Shown: positions 47,771 to 60,882, numbered from the stretch's first letter. The stretch is DNA of 64,000 nucleotides from Perognathus longimembris pacificus (GCF_023159225.1 NC_063171.1:34565378-34629377); one strand, 5' to 3'. A program made the numbers and translations. Notes: generated from the letters alone by a model not told the origin.

Positions 47771-48039
47771 AGGCTATTCTACAATGGATCCCCTCAAAAA
47801 ATCACTCTGAAAAGGTTGTTCTAATTGTACCATTTTGATGGACACAACCTCAGTGAATAGCATCCTGTATCCTCAGCACCATAAACAAAATTCTGTAAAT
47901 CAGCCAGGCATAAACAAATTTCGAAAGGGCTCTGAATACATCTTAATTTCTCAAGTTCAAGGTCTTAAACAGAGAAACTCATTTTATTGAACTTCTATTT
48001 TACTCAGATAACACTAATGTTTTTTTAAAGAATTGGCAA

Positions 48040-48185
48040 ACAAACTTGAGCATATGGTTGGGATTGGGAAAGGTGGAGAACAATGGAAGGGGTGACATTG
48101 ATCACGATGCATTGTACTCATAATCTCAGTAAATCGAAATCTCTTTGTATGACTACATGAGATGATAATAATAATATTTTAAAAT
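48040..48185 (+). repeat. ancient L1 3' end
   Basis: 'ggtgacattgatcacgatgc' then attgtactcataatctcag and a final gatgataataataat. Confidence 0.65.
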
Positions 48186-49912
48186 AACTTAGAAACAGAT
48201 ATCATGTTTCCCAAAGAAGCTACCTTCACCTCCATTAAACTTCATCTAACATCCAGCCAGATTGGATGAAATTGTTCTAGTGTGCTGTAATCCCACCAAA
48301 GCTAAGTCTCTACCTTTTAGATCAGATCATTGTGTAGAATTAGGGAATACTATTTAAAGAGTATTAGAAAAAACAAAGATTTGTTATTTTAACTTTGGGA
48401 AAAAAATTCAGACATGAAAATGATCAACTACCCTCTACCTAAATTCCTGGGAAGATTGGCCAAAGCAAACTAAATGACTGTGAACAATATCATCAACAAA
48501 CAGTATTTCTCCCAGACCCTATTGTCCCTATTGACCCTATTCTATGTGATGAAAATAAATTCAGAGAGATAGAAAAATGGTCACCATGGCAGAAAGGAGA
48601 GTATTTGCACCATCAACAAGCTCAGAACTCCCCAAGAAAATAAGCACCTCCCTCATCTCCTTCAAATCTGTGTTGTGAGTTTAATTTCCTTGACTCTGTG
48701 ACTGTGCTGCTTTTCCAGATAAACAGGTCAGACATTTATCAGGTGCTTTGTTCCTGTACATCTCCAGACAATTTGCTAACCATAAAAGAAAGGAGACAGA
48801 AAATAAGTGGATTCTTCCTGATCATTTTAGGGCAAGTAGCTATTGTGACTTTTCACTCTAATGACATTTCTGTTTCCCTTTAGGGGGTAAGTGTGCTAGG
48901 AGGCTAATCTCTCTCACTTCCTTCGATATTTTGTTCCTCTAAAAAGGTTTAATAACATTTGGGAATTGTGTGTCTTCCTTGTCTAGTCTTATACAATGAC
49001 TAACTATAAGTACAGGAAATCAAATAACATATTTTTTAGTGTATATAAAGGGTCTTCTATTTTTATTAATCAGCAGTCTGCAGATGCAAATAAAGGCAAT
49101 TGAACTTTAAATAAAAACATTTGTTCAGATTCTAGCTCCTTGTGCCAAGCAAATGCTAAAAAGAAATTAATGATCCAGATGCTATAGTTTGATAAAAATG
49201 AAACCAGAGGCTCTTTGAACTATAAGTGTAGATATCAAAAACTGGTGCACAGGTAATAGGCCTTAGGGCTTGGAGGATGGCTTTTCTACAACTTTCATCT
49301 TCTTCTTAATCCTGACTCAGTATCATGTGGTTTGGAGTCACCCCATTTGACTTGTAGCCTAGGTTCTTTCTCCCTATGACTATAAGCAACTCAAATAACT
49401 CCCTTGGCCTTTTTTTGCTCTTTCACAACATTTAGGAATACTTTGATATTCTACAACCCAGAAAAGCAGTGAAATTTTTTTAAAGATACAAAAAATAGCT
49501 AAAATAAAGCTGTATTCTCAGAATCCACACAGAGCAGTTTCCTTCCTCTCATATTACTCTTCTGTGAATCATTAGGGCTTGATCAGAGAAAGAAGATACT
49601 ACTTTAGGTATTATCCAGAGGGAGAGTTATAATGTGTTATCATTTCTATCCCATTGCCCCCTTCTTCCAGAAAGTTCTCTGTGTTGTGAGATCATGCAAC
49701 ATCATCCCATTGCCACGTTAATTTTGAGCCTTTGGTTGGTCTACCAGATATCTACTTGAGATTGTTTTTGGCCTTGCTAGTCTAAGTCTACTCAAGGATT
49801 TAATGACTTCTGCTTGTTTCATTTTGCCCTATTTCATTTCATTTGTTTATCATAATAACTTGGTGAGGTGGGGAGGTAGGATGGAAAAATGTTTACTTTA
49901 AAAAAAATCTGA

Positions 49913-50434
49913 TGGGAATAATTAGTACAGGTTTAGGCAAGTCATAGCAGAGCATCACAAGAGCCCAATAGCTACACCCTTATGAACACCTAAGATGATG
50001 CTAAGTGAAATGAACTCCATGTTATGGAAACGATTGTTATGTCACAGTTGTAACTACTTTCAACGTCCCATCTGTATCTGTAGCTTCTATTATTGATGTT
50101 GCTCTTGTATCACCTTCCTGTGGTTGTACCTACACTATCTCTGTATCTTATCTGAGTATATTGGGAACCGTGTATACTGGTATTAGAAGTAGGAAATTGA
50201 AAGGGAATACCAAAATTGAGAGACACAGGGTAAAAAAAGACAAACAACTACAAAAGCAATACTTGCAAAACTGTTTGGTGTAAGTGAACTGAACACCTCA
50301 GGGAGGGAAAGGGAAAGGGGGAGGAGGGAGGGGGGTATGAGGGACAAGGTAACAAACAGTACAAGAAATGTATCCAATGCCTAACGTATGAAACTGTAAC
50401 CTCTCTGTACATCAGTTTGATAATAAAAATTTGA
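49913..50434 (+). mobile_element. 5'-truncated L1 (3' UTR only) with target duplication
   Basis: Begins 'tgggaataattagtacaggt' and ends ataataaaaatttg. Highly similar to 12800-13310. The G-rich tract is at 50300-50342. Duplication aaaaaaatctga at 49901-49912 and 50435-50446. Confidence 0.9.
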
Positions 50435-50689
50435 AAAAAAAATCTGAAATTCAGCAATGTAAAGGCCTTGGGAAGTTGCCCAGTACTATCAACAGAAAAT
50501 GTTAGCAGAGCTATTCATAGAGAGTGGCTTTTGTTTGGGAACACCTTTCCCAGTCTCTGTACTGTGGCTGAAGACAAAGATGACAAACTCAGTGTCGTAG
50601 CATCTTCTCAACACTAGACATAGCATAATGGCAGACCTTGCATAAGTCTGTGTGCTCTGCATTGAAGATCCACAGTATGTGTAAGTAAA

Positions 50690-51110
50690 AGAGATGATCC
50701 ACCTGATCCAGTGATACCATCCTTGGACATATATCCAAAGGGGTGCACATCAGGATATTTGCATGGACATGTTTATAGCACCACTATTCATAGTATCCAA
50801 TCTATGGAAGCATCCCAGATATTCTACAACTAATGAATAGATAAAGAAAATGTGGTATGTATACACAAAGAAATACTACTAAGCCATATAGAAGAAGGAT
50901 AGATAGATAAATAGATATATAGATAGACAGACAGATAGATAGATAGATACAGATATAGATATAGATATATAGATATCACTAGTAGAAAAATAAGGGATAA
51001 AACTGGATATCATTATGTTAAGTGAAGGAACCCAAGTTTAAAAGGACAAGGTCACTTTATTCATATGCAGAATCTAGACCTAAAATAAATATAAAATATA
51101 CAGGATGTGT
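50690..51110 (+). repeat. old L1 3' region with (GATA)n inside
   Basis: 'ccttggacatatatccaaag', 'aaatgtggtatgtatacaca' and 'cattatgttaagtgaaggaa' are L1 phrases. A GATA repeat at 50897-50976 expanded within it. Confidence 0.75.
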
Positions 51111-51175
51111 GTATGGGGAGAGAGAAAGACAGAGAGAGAGACAGAGAGACAGAGAGAGGGACAGAGACAGAGAAC
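51111..51175. repeat. (GA)n/(GACAGA)n simple repeat
   Basis: Purine-rich repeats of agagagac type following the L1 tail. Confidence 0.9.
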
Positions 51176-51289
51176 ATGATTGCAATTGTGAGACTGTTTT
51201 GGGGAAGAGAAAGAAAGGGAAGAAGAATAAATAATAATGGAAGTTGGATAATATTGCATTTATGTAAAGAAAATTCTTCCTCATTATCT

Positions 51290-51505
51290 TTGTGCTGATC
51301 CTGGGACTTTAACTCAGGGCCTGGGCTCTGTCCCTGAGCTTTTATTTTGCTCAAGGGTAACATCTATCACTTGAGCCAGAGCTCCACTTCCAGCATTTCA
51401 GTGATTAAAGGTTTTCACAGGATTTTCCTTCCCAGGATAGCATCAAACAATCCTCTGATCTCAGCCTCCTGAGTGGCTAGAATTACAGGTGAAAGCCATT
51501 GGCAA
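51290..51505 (-). repeat. composite SINE
   Basis: 'gatcctgggactttaactca', 'attttgctcaagggtaacat', 'tctgatctcagcctcctgag' and 'gctagaattacaggtgaaag'. Confidence 0.75.
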
Positions 51506-51598
51506 TTGACTTATTTTCCTTTACAAATCCTTTTTATTAGAAGTGAAAAATAATAGATCTAGTTAATAAAAACAGAAGCAGGTACAAACACATACATG

Positions 51599-51620
51599 TT
51601 TGTTTGTTTGTTTGTTTGTT
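51599..51620. repeat. (TTTG)n short tandem repeat
   Basis: Five to six TTTG units. Confidence 0.9.
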
Positions 51621-52014
51621 ATCAAGCTTACATACAGAGCTCCTATTGAATTCCTTGCTCTTATCATAGGATATTACAGGTTGAAATAGCAAGGGCCAGC
51701 TGTTATTTCTGTTTCTGTAAAGTCTAGAGTTCTTGACTTACATCTGAAATGATGTTCTATGTACATTTGTGAAGGATTACTATCATTTGTTTTGCTATAA
51801 TTATCTTGCCTTAGTATTTCATGACTTCTCACATTTGGCTGTTTGCTTTAAAGTCATTTCTACATGTGTGACCATATTATCTTCCTATGTCCAGTTTCTC
51901 TTCTCTGAGTTTGGCTCTGGAAACCCAAATTTCCTTTTGAGGGTTGCTTATATTCTAGACATTAATCCTTCCTTACCATCTCCAATCTTCTTGCTCTCTT
52001 CTTTGACTTCTTTC

Positions 52015-52285
52015 TGATATTGGTTTTTAATTTGTATAATAGAAATTATTTGATTTGCATTTCTTTTATGGCCAGTGATGTAGAGTACTTTTTCATATGT
52101 CTCTTGGCCATTCTCATTTCCTCATCAGAGAAGTCTCTTTTTAAGTCCTTAGCCCACTTTTTGAGGGGGCTATTGGTTCTTTGCGGTTTTGTTTTGGAAG
52201 AATGTAATTTTTTTAGTTCTGCATATATTTTAGATATGAGGCCTTTGTCCATTGTATGGCTGGTAAAGATCGTTTCCCAATTAGT
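52015..52285 (-). repeat. L1 ORF2 fragment
   Basis: The reverse strand reads [15 protein letters not shown], then [20 protein letters not shown] and LAIKEMQIK, typical of the L1 ORF2 C-terminal third. It is broken at both ends and joined to unrelated DNA after 52285. Confidence 0.8.
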
Positions 52286-53493
52286 AATGCTAATAAATCA
52301 GCAACTGCAGGAAATTGCATCCCTCCTCTCCAAAGGATAAACAGTTAATTTTTCTAGATCCTGAGAGGGATGACTGGAACAAATTATATTGTACCAAAAA
52401 ATAGTGGCACTTAGGAAGGATAAACAGAAAGACCCTGATCCTAATTCTCTGAATTTTACTGTTTATAAAATCTTTGCTGGCACTCAGCAAAGTCTGTGAT
52501 TCCCTGCTTCTCTCCATTTTATGTTTTGTCCTGAACTCAACTATAGTGCTCATTGTGTTTATTTCACATGTACACATTTATTTGAATACTGACCATGGCC
52601 TATGCTAGTTAGGAATGTAGACATAAAGTGAATCCAGTGTCATCTAAGGATATGTGTGTACATATGTGTATATATGTACATACATAGATAGTATACCACA
52701 ATAAATATCCCCCAAAATAATTAATGACAGGTAAAAGCTCACAATTCAAAAGTTCTGGGAGAGGAAACTAGCCACCAAATGACCCCTCTGAATAGAACAA
52801 CACAGAAAATGAGTTTGAGTGTACATCCATAGCACACTGAGACTACCACTTAGTTCCTACATGAATGAATAGCACTGCAGACAATCAACCCTATCCTCCT
52901 GACTCCTAGTGTTATTTCCTTGCTTTATCTTCATAAACTTTCCGCAATAGTCACTCATTCTCTAAAGACTCCAATGGAAGTTCATTTATCAGTGAAAATA
53001 GTCTGATCATATCTCTAAATATGGACTCCTTTTGTTGGTGCCTTCTTGCTAAAATAATAGCATGCTAAGTAGTTATTTAAGACTTCCTTTCCATGATCAC
53101 AATAACCTTAAAAAATAAATGGCAAGTAGCTTGGTTTGAAATGAGAAAAGAGGTTTTGTAACTCACCCAACACTACAGTGTTTCTTAGGTCTATCCAGAT
53201 AGTGACCTCTGTGTCATAATTTGTATGATCTAAGGAAACAGTACAGGAGAATGATTTCAAAGCTACTTTCTAAGTGGTGAATAAATGAATACCCAGACCC
53301 AAGTGAAGCTCAGTTGATCTTGCAAGGTAGGAAAACATACAATTACATCCACTTTGCAAGTAAAGAAGTCAAGGAGATCAAATCACCTGCAAATCCCAAG
53401 AATCGTAGGGAACAGATGGAAATGTCATGGTTTCAGCTTGTGCTTCACCACCCCCTCGCCACTCCTCACCACTGTGAAGCAGCAACATCTCCA

Positions 53494-53712
53494 GGGCTGG
53501 GCATATGGCCTAGTGGCAAGAGTGCTTGCCTCCTATACATGAAGCCCTGGGTTTGATTCCTCAGCACCACATATATAGAAAATGGCCAGAAGTGGCGCTG
53601 TGGCTCAAGTGGCAGAGTGTTAGCCTTGAGCAAAAAAGAAGCCAGGGACAGTGCTCAGGCCCTGAGTTCAAGCCCCAGGTCTGGTCAGAAAAAGAAAGAA
53701 AGAAAGAAAGAA
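53494..53712 (+). mobile_element. young dimeric ID-like SINE with 17-bp target duplication
   Basis: 'gggctgggcatatggcctag', 'gggtttgattcctcagcacc', 'gtggcgctgtggctcaagtg', 'ccctgagttcaagccccagg', then a GAAA-type tail. Duplication aagcagcaacatctcca at 53477-53493 and 53713-53729. Confidence 0.93.
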
Positions 53713-53854
53713 AAGCAGCAACATCTCCAATGCCTTCTTTTTGACTTAATGCCCTTTCACAAATCCAGATTTGTTATGTTATGTTATGCAGAATTGTTAT
53801 GTCTAAGTTAAAAATCCCAGTTCTGGCACCATGTCACTCCATTTAAAAAATATA

Positions 53855-54290
53855 TTTTTAATTTGCATTTTATTGTTATTGCAAAGGTTGATACACAGAG
53901 GGGATAGAGTTACATAAGTCAGATAATGAGTACATTTCTTTTTGAATAGTGTCACCTCTTCCCTCCTCTTTTCCCAGTTTTTCCCTCCCAATTTCCCTCC
54001 CTACAGGTATGTAGTTCATTTTCAGCATAGTGTCCAGTGAGTATCACTGTTACATCAGTTCAGTCTTTGTCCTACCATTTTTGTGTCCCCCCCCCTTACC
54101 ATCCCAAAGACAGATAAACAAGACAAAAATAATAGAAAACACAAACATCAACAAACAAAAAACCCTCTTGTTTCTACCCTGGAGTTCATTTTGATCAACA
54201 CCATTTTATATGATCATAGGCACATAGCTATTGAGCTTTTGTGATCCTCTACTAAGCATATCCACCTTTGGTCTCACTGTGTAAATGTCC
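53855..54290 (-). repeat. L1 3' end and 3' UTR
   Basis: 'attgttattgcaaaggttga', 'gagtacatttctttttgaat' and 'tatgatcataggcacatagc' are the reverse complement of the 3' UTR seen at 12800-13300. Confidence 0.75.
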
Positions 54291-54454
54291 AGAGTCCTAT
54301 ATAACTTATCATGTCCCAGTATGTTTTTTGTCATTTAACATTTTAACTGGCTTTTGTAGCTCTTAATGGAGTTTCGCTTGTTACTCCAAGATCCACTGGC
54401 TCGAGGATTTCTAGCTTTCTTTACTAAATTTAATCTCAGAAAATTCTCACAGGA

Positions 54455-54627
54455 CAATATGTTTTAAACTAACTGTAACTACCTTGGTCAGGGCTGGGGA
54501 GGAGAGAAGGTGGGAGCAAAGAGAGTGACAAGGTAACAAGTTTAATGAGAAACATACTCATTACCTTACCTATGTAACTGTAACCCCTTTGTGCATCACC
54601 CTCACAATCAAAATTTAAAAAAAAAAT
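54455..54627 (+). repeat. L1 3' end
   Basis: 'gagagtgacaaggtaacaag', 'cttacctatgtaactgtaac', 'ccctttgtgcatcaccctca' then caatcaaaatttaaaaaaa. Confidence 0.75.
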
Positions 54628-55348
54628 AAGCAAATAAAAATTTCCCATGTTTTTCTTGAGTTTCAAAGCAAATTTACTGGGTAAAGTGGATTTCTTTTTT
54701 CCCCCCTTCTTTATTATCAAAGTGAAGTACAGAGGGGTTACAGTTTCACATGCAAGGCAAGTACATTTCTCTTTTTTTACATTTATTTTCTTTTGGGGAG
54801 GGTTAAGTTATTACATATATTTCACAGTATACATTTTGACATTCACAATGATGAATATTGTCATACTACTCTACATAGCTTATGAGGTCTATGATCTTTA
54901 ACAATACAGACACTTTCTCCATTTTGGATGATATGTACCTTAGGTTTCTTTTGTTTAGCAACATCTGTTCCCTCCTTCTTCATTCCTTCCTTCCCAATCC
55001 CACCCATGAGATGCTTGGTTCCCTTTCCTCAGTGTCCGATATAGTGATGGTTCCCTCTGCTATTTTGTTGTTGTTGTTGTTATTGTTACTATTCTCACAC
55101 ACTTCCCACTCATTCTGTGTCTTCTTTGTTTATTGCTGTATTTCGGTATCTTGAGACCGGTTTACTTTGCTCTATCTCTTTGTGTTTTAATTCTAACACC
55201 TGCAGATCAGGGAGACCATATGCTGTTTGTCTCTCTGTTCTTGACTTGTCTCACTCAGCATGATTTGTTCTAGTTCCATCCATTTTCCAGCAAATGCCAT
55301 TATTTTGTCCCTTCTAATGGCAGTGTAAAATTCCATTGTATATAGGTA

Positions 55349-58300
55349 TCACAGTTTTTTAATCCATTCATCTATAGTGGGGCATCTGGGTTGTTTCCAT
55401 ATCTTGGCTACTATGAATAGTGCAGCAATGAGCATGGAGGTACAGGTGTCTTTGTAATATCCTGGTTCCTGTTGTTCAGGATAGATGCCTAGGAGTGATA
55501 TGGCTGGGTCGTAGGGTATTTCTGTGTTTAGTTTTTTGAGAAACCTCAAGACTTCTTTCCAGAGTGGTTGCACTAGTTTGCATTCCCACCAGCATTTGTT
55601 GTCCTCTGAATTCAGAATATAGGCCATTCTTACTGGGGTGAGGTGGTATCTCAGTGTTGTTTTTATTTGTATTTCCTTTACAGCCAAGGATGTTGATCAT
55701 TTCCTCATGTGTTTCTTTGCCATTTTTATTTCTTTTTATGAGAAGTGTCTATTTAGTTCCTTTGTCCATTTTAGATTGGTTTGTTAGGTTTGGAAGGGGT
55801 TAGTTTCTTGAACTCTCTGTAGATGATGGATATTAGGCCTTTGTCTATTGCCTTGCTGGTAAATATCTTTTCCCAGTTGGTTGGCTGTCTTTCTAGTTTA
55901 GTAACATTGTCTTTATCTGTGCAGAAACTTTTTATTTTAATATATTCCCATTTGTCTAGTCTCTCTCCAATCTGTTGTGCCCCTGGGACTCTGTTGAGGA
56001 AGTTCCTGCCTCTGCCAGTAAGTTCTAGCGTTTGTCCTACTGTGTCCTGTAATATTTTCAGAGTTTCAGATCTGACATTGAGGACTTTAATCCATTTTGA
56101 GTTGATTTTAGTGCTTGGTGACAAGCCGGGGTCCATTTTTAGTTTTCTGCATATAGCTTTCCAGTTCTCCCAGCACCAATAGTTGAAAAGGCCATGCTTT
56201 TTCCACTGTATGTCTTTGGCTCCTTTGCCAAAAATCAGTTGATTGTAAGTGTGTGGTTTTATTTCTGGGTCTTCCAATCTATTCCATTGTTCTTCAGGTC
56301 TATTTTTTTTGCCAATACCAAGCTGTTTTTGTTATCATAGCTCTGTCATAGCACTTAAAATCTGGGATTGTTATACCACCTGCATTGCTTCTTTTGCCTA
56401 GAATTGCTTTGGCTATTCTAGGTCTTTTGTTGCTCCATATGATTTTTGGATTGTTTTCTCTATTTCCATGAAGGATGTCCTTGGGATTTTGATGGGGGTT
56501 GCATTGAATTTGTATATCATTTTTTGCAGTATGGCCATTTTTACAATGTTGATGCTGCCTATCCACGAGCAGGGAATGTCTTTCCATTTCCTGGTATCCT
56601 CCTTGATTTCTCTCTTCAAATATTTGTAGTTTTCATTGAATATGTGCTTTACATCTTTGGTTAGGTTAATTCCTAGATATTTTGTTCTTCTTGAGGTCAC
56701 TGCAAATGGAGTTGTCATCCTGATTTCCCTTTATGCTGTACACTGTTGGTGTACCGAAAGGCTACTGATTTTTGTGCGTTAATTTTGTATCCTACTACTT
56801 TGCTGAATTGGTTTATTAGTTCTAGGAGTTTGGGAGTGGAGTTTTGGGGGTCGTTCAAGTATAAGATCATGTCATCTACAAATAGGGATATCTTAATTTC
56901 TTCTTTCCCTATGTGGATCCCTTTAATGTCCTTTTCTTGCCTTATTGCTTTGGCTAAGGATTCCACAACTATGTTGAAGAGCAGTGGAGAGAGTGGGCAT
57001 CCTTGTCTTGTTCCTGATTTTAGGGGAAATGGTTTTAGTTTTTCCTCACTAAGTATTATATTAGCTGTTGGTCTGTCATATATGGCCTTAATTGTTTTAA
57101 AGAATGTTCCTTTTATTCCTATTTTCTCCAGAGCTTTTAGCATGAATGGGTGTTGTATTCTGTAGAATGTCTTTTCAGCATCGATGGAGATAACCATGTC
57201 GTTCTTGACCTTGGCTCTATTGATGTGATGAATTACATTCATTGATTTCCATATGTTAAACAATCCTTACATCTGTGGAATGAAGCCTACCTGGTCATAG
57301 TGTATGATTTTTTAAATTTATTTCTGAATTCTGTTGGCTAATATTTTATTGAGGAGCTTTGCATTTGTGTTCATTGAAGAGATTGGTCTGTAGTTTTCTT
57401 TCTTTGTTGGGTCCTTTCCTGGATTGAGGATGAGTATGATATTGCTTTCATAGAATGAATTTGGGATACCTCCAAATACCTCTGCTTCTATTTCATGGCA
57501 GAGCTTGAGGAGTGTAGATATTAATTCTTCTTTAAATGTCTTGTATAATTCCGTGGTGAACCCATTCGGGCCTGGGCTTTTCCTTATTGGAAGCCTTTTG
57601 ATTGTTTCCTTTGTCTCTTTGTATGTTTTTGGCTTATTTAGTTGATTTATATCTTCTTGGTTAAGTTTGGGTAATTTGTATTTCTCTAGAAATGCATCCA
57701 TTTCTGCTGGTTTTCCTTCTTCAGTGAGTATAGGTTTTGAAAATAGCTCTTTATGATCATTTTGATGTTCTGGGTGTTTGCTGTGATTTGTCCTGTAGCA
57801 TCTCTATTCTTATTGATTTGAGTTTCTTCTCTTTTTCTTTTTTTTTTTTTGTTAATATTGCGAGAGGTCTGTCAATTTTATTGACTTTTTTCAAAAAACA
57901 TCTTTTTGTTTCATTAATTTTATGTATAGTCATTTTAATTTCTATCTCATTGATTTATGCCCTAATCTTTGTTATCTCTCTCCATCTCGTAGCTTTAGGT
58001 TTATTTTTTTTTCCATTTTTCCAACAGTTTTAGTTGATTCATGAAGGTGTTGACTTGATTTGCTTCTGTATTCTTTTTTTTTTTTTTTTTTTTTTTTTTG
58101 GCCAGTCCTGGGCCTTGGACTCAGGGCCTGAGCACTGTCCCTGGCTTCTTCCCGCTCAAGGCTAGCACTCTGCCACTTGAGCCACAGCGCCGCTTCTGGC
58201 CATTTTCTGTATATGTGGTGCTGGGGAGTCGAACCTAGGGCCTCGTGTATCCGAGGCAGGCACTCTTGCCACTAGGCTATATCCCCAGCCCTGCTTCTGT

Positions 58301-59200
58301 ATTCTTGATGTGTGTGTTTAGAGCTATGAACTTGCCTCTCAGTACTGCTTTTGCTATGTCCCAGAGGTTCTTTGTGATGTATTTTCATTTTTATTGAATT
58401 GTAGGAACTCTCTTATTTCTTCTTTAATTTGTTCTGTGACCCAGGTGTTGTTCAGTAGTGTGCTGTTCAGCCTCCAGGTATTGAGTAATTTCTGCTGTAT
58501 GCTTTGTTGTTAAGTACCAGTTTGATTCCACTGTGATCAGATAGGATTCAAGGGATTATGTCAATCTTCTGGTATTTTCTTAAGTTCTTGGTGTGAACTA
58601 TGATATAATCTATTTTGGAGAATGTTCCATGGGCTGCTGAGAAGAATGTGTATTGGGTTGTTGTTGGGTGAAATACTCTGTATATGTCTATTAGTTCCAT
58701 TTGTGCTATGGTATCATTTAAGACCTAGACTTCTTTACTTACCTCTGTTTGTTTGACCTGTTGTTTGGTGAGGGTGGTGTATTGAAGTCCCCCACTACTA
58801 TTGTATTTGGGTCTATCTTTCTTTGTAGGGCTGAGCATATTTGTTTTATGTATTTAGGTGCTCAATTATTTGGTGAGTATAAATTAATGAGTGTGATCAT
58901 TTCTTCTTGGACTTTTCCTTGTATTAATATGAAGTAACCTTCTTTGTCTTTCTGAATTGATTTTATTGAGAAATCTAGCTTGTCAGAGATTAAAATGGCT
59001 ACCCCTGCCTTTTTGCTGGGTGCATTTGCATGGAAGATCTTTTTCTATCCCTTTACTTGGAATTTGTTTCTGTCTTTGGCTATGAAATGGGTCTCTGGAA
59101 GACAGCAGATAGATGAGTCCTGTTTTCTCATCCACTCTGAGGTTCTTTGTCTTCTATCTGGTGTGATCTCTTGTTGATTGTTTTCTTCTTGTTGTAGTCT
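55349..59200 (-). pseudogene. L1 ORF2 (endonuclease/reverse transcriptase) relic
   Basis: ORF2 encodes the nicking endonuclease and reverse transcriptase of L1 that copies element RNA at the target. Here the reading frame survives only in pieces: 57318-57701, 56715-57263, 56413-56718, 55771-56277 and 55349-55687. The Asp-Asp of the catalytic box is present within FVDD. The frame breaks and the SINE at 58076-58291 rule out a working protein. Confidence 0.9.
58076..58291 (-). mobile_element. young dimeric ID-like SINE inserted in L1 ORF2, 15-bp target duplication
   Basis: A long poly(T), then ggccagtcctgggccttgga..., gccacttgagccacagcgcc, 'gtatccgaggcaggcactct', ending atccccagccc. Duplication tgcttctgtattctt at 58061-58075 and 58292-58306. 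Nearly identical to the element at 5134. Confidence 0.94.
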
Positions 59201-59642
59201 TCTTAATCTATTTTGCAGTGGCGTCTTGTTCGTGTATTCCCTTAATTTTTCATTGCTATGGAAAGTTTTGGTTTCTCCATCAAATGAAAATTCTATCTTT
59301 GCTGGGTATATTAGTCTTGTTTTTTAGAGCTTGGAAAGTTCCTTTCAAGGCTTTTCTTGCATTGATGGCTTGTGTGTGGTCCACGGTGATTCTGATCTTC
59401 TTTCTGTTGTAGTATAGCTCCTTCTTTGACTTCACTGCTTTTAGAATTAGCTCTTTCCTATTCAGGCCTAATGTTTTAACTATGAGGTGTCTGGAGAAGT
59501 TTCTTCTAGGATCTTGGTAAATTGAATTTCTTATAGAAAATTAAAGTATTTCTATCACTCAAAAGTAAATATATACCAGAAATACGCTGAGAATTAACAT
59601 CTTAATTGTCAGGTCCTGTTATGGTTCTTAGTTTTTGAGATT

Positions 59643-59850
59643 TTTTTTTGCCAGTCTTTGCCAGCAGTTTTGGTGCTTGAACTCAGGGCCTGGCACTGTC
59701 CTTGAGCTCTTTTTGCTCAAGGCTAGAACTTTACCACTTGAGCCACATCACCACTTCTGGCTTTTCCTGTGTATGTGGAACTGAGAAGTCTAACCCAGGG
59801 CTTCCTGCATGCTAGGTAAGCTCTCTACTACTAGGCCAAACTCCGGGCCC
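59643..59850 (-). repeat. dimeric ID-like SINE, diverged
   Basis: 'gtgcttgaactcagggcctg', 'tttttgctcaaggctagaac', 'gtgtatgtggaactgagaag', ccaaactccgggccc. Possible imperfect duplication around 'gttcttagttttt' and 'gttcttaattttt'. Confidence 0.8.
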
Positions 59851-60703
59851 TAGTTCTTAATTTTTAACTAGAAAAAAATGTTGACTATGTGGTGAAGACA
59901 GGGTTTGGAAGCTATTGTTGCATTGGAAATTAGACTCAGATGTAAGGTGCAGAAGAGCAAGACCAAGCTGCTCCTACCATGTGAGATGCATACCACAGAC
60001 AGACTGAAACCCTTCTTCTCATTATGATGGCAAGTGTCCAGCAGAGCAAAAGGCATTTAATCATGGGTTGAAATATTCTTTTATAGCAAAAGCCACTTGT
60101 TCCTTCTCTCTATGAAAGATTCCATATGCCTTCTGCCAATGGAAGATTTCTTTCTTTATACACAATACTCCAGGGGAACCTAGCGGTGTCTCCTTTAATT
60201 TAATTCAACTATGAAACTATCTACCTACAAAAACATTAGCACTCACAGGTTAATAGATTAGTTCTATTGCCCTTCCCCAACTGCCAGCAGTGAGTTCACA
60301 TCTACATTGAGACTGATTTGCTGTGAATCTGGTTTCCAACTGTGCCTCCATTGGTTTGCTTAGCTTGGCAGAATGGTTGAAAGAGTGCAGGGCAAATCAT
60401 TTACTGATTTGTGATATAATACAGATGATCAGTCAAATAGCAGAGTCACATATGAGGAAATATGATGCTGGACATAAAGCCACTGGATTGTTTGCAGGTT
60501 AACCATAAAATCACCATCTCCAAGTGTTCAGACTAAGTTCATATCTTAAGCATAATTATTAATTTAAATGTAAATGAATAAAAATCATTGATTAAAGAAT
60601 GACTGGATGGATCACATACAGGGTCCAGTGATTTATATTTATAAGATATATAATGGTCAAGAGTCAACTCAATAAGAAGATGCAACAATTATATAACGTG
60701 TGT

Positions 60704-60745
60704 ATACATACATACATACATACATACATACATACATACATACAT
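60704..60745. repeat. (CATA)n microsatellite
   Basis: About ten CATA units. Confidence 0.97.
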
Positions 60746-60815
60746 GTTACTAACTAGAGTTAGTCCCCTAGACTTCCCATTTCAGGGGATCTAGTTACAC
60801 CCCAGTAGCCCCACC

Positions 60816-60882
<67 letters not shown>

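Larger units (their letters stand above)
54704..59515 (-). mobile_element. long 5'-truncated L1: end of ORF1, ORF2 (broken) and 3' UTR
   Basis: From right to left: the C-terminal part of ORF1 about 59510-59220 (FDGETKTFHSNEKLREY), ORF2 endonuclease from about 59200 (KQDSSICCLPETHF, KKAGVAIL), reverse transcriptase about 57700-56700 ([33 protein letters not shown], where L1 usually has FADD), the C-terminal region with [11 protein letters not shown] and [13 protein letters not shown] to 55349, then the 3' UTR to 54704. Several frameshifts and stops break the frame, and a SINE interrupts the endonuclease part at 58076. It is an inactive copy with no 5' UTR. Its length suggests moderate age. Open frames on the + strand over it are shadows. 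Confidence 0.93.
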
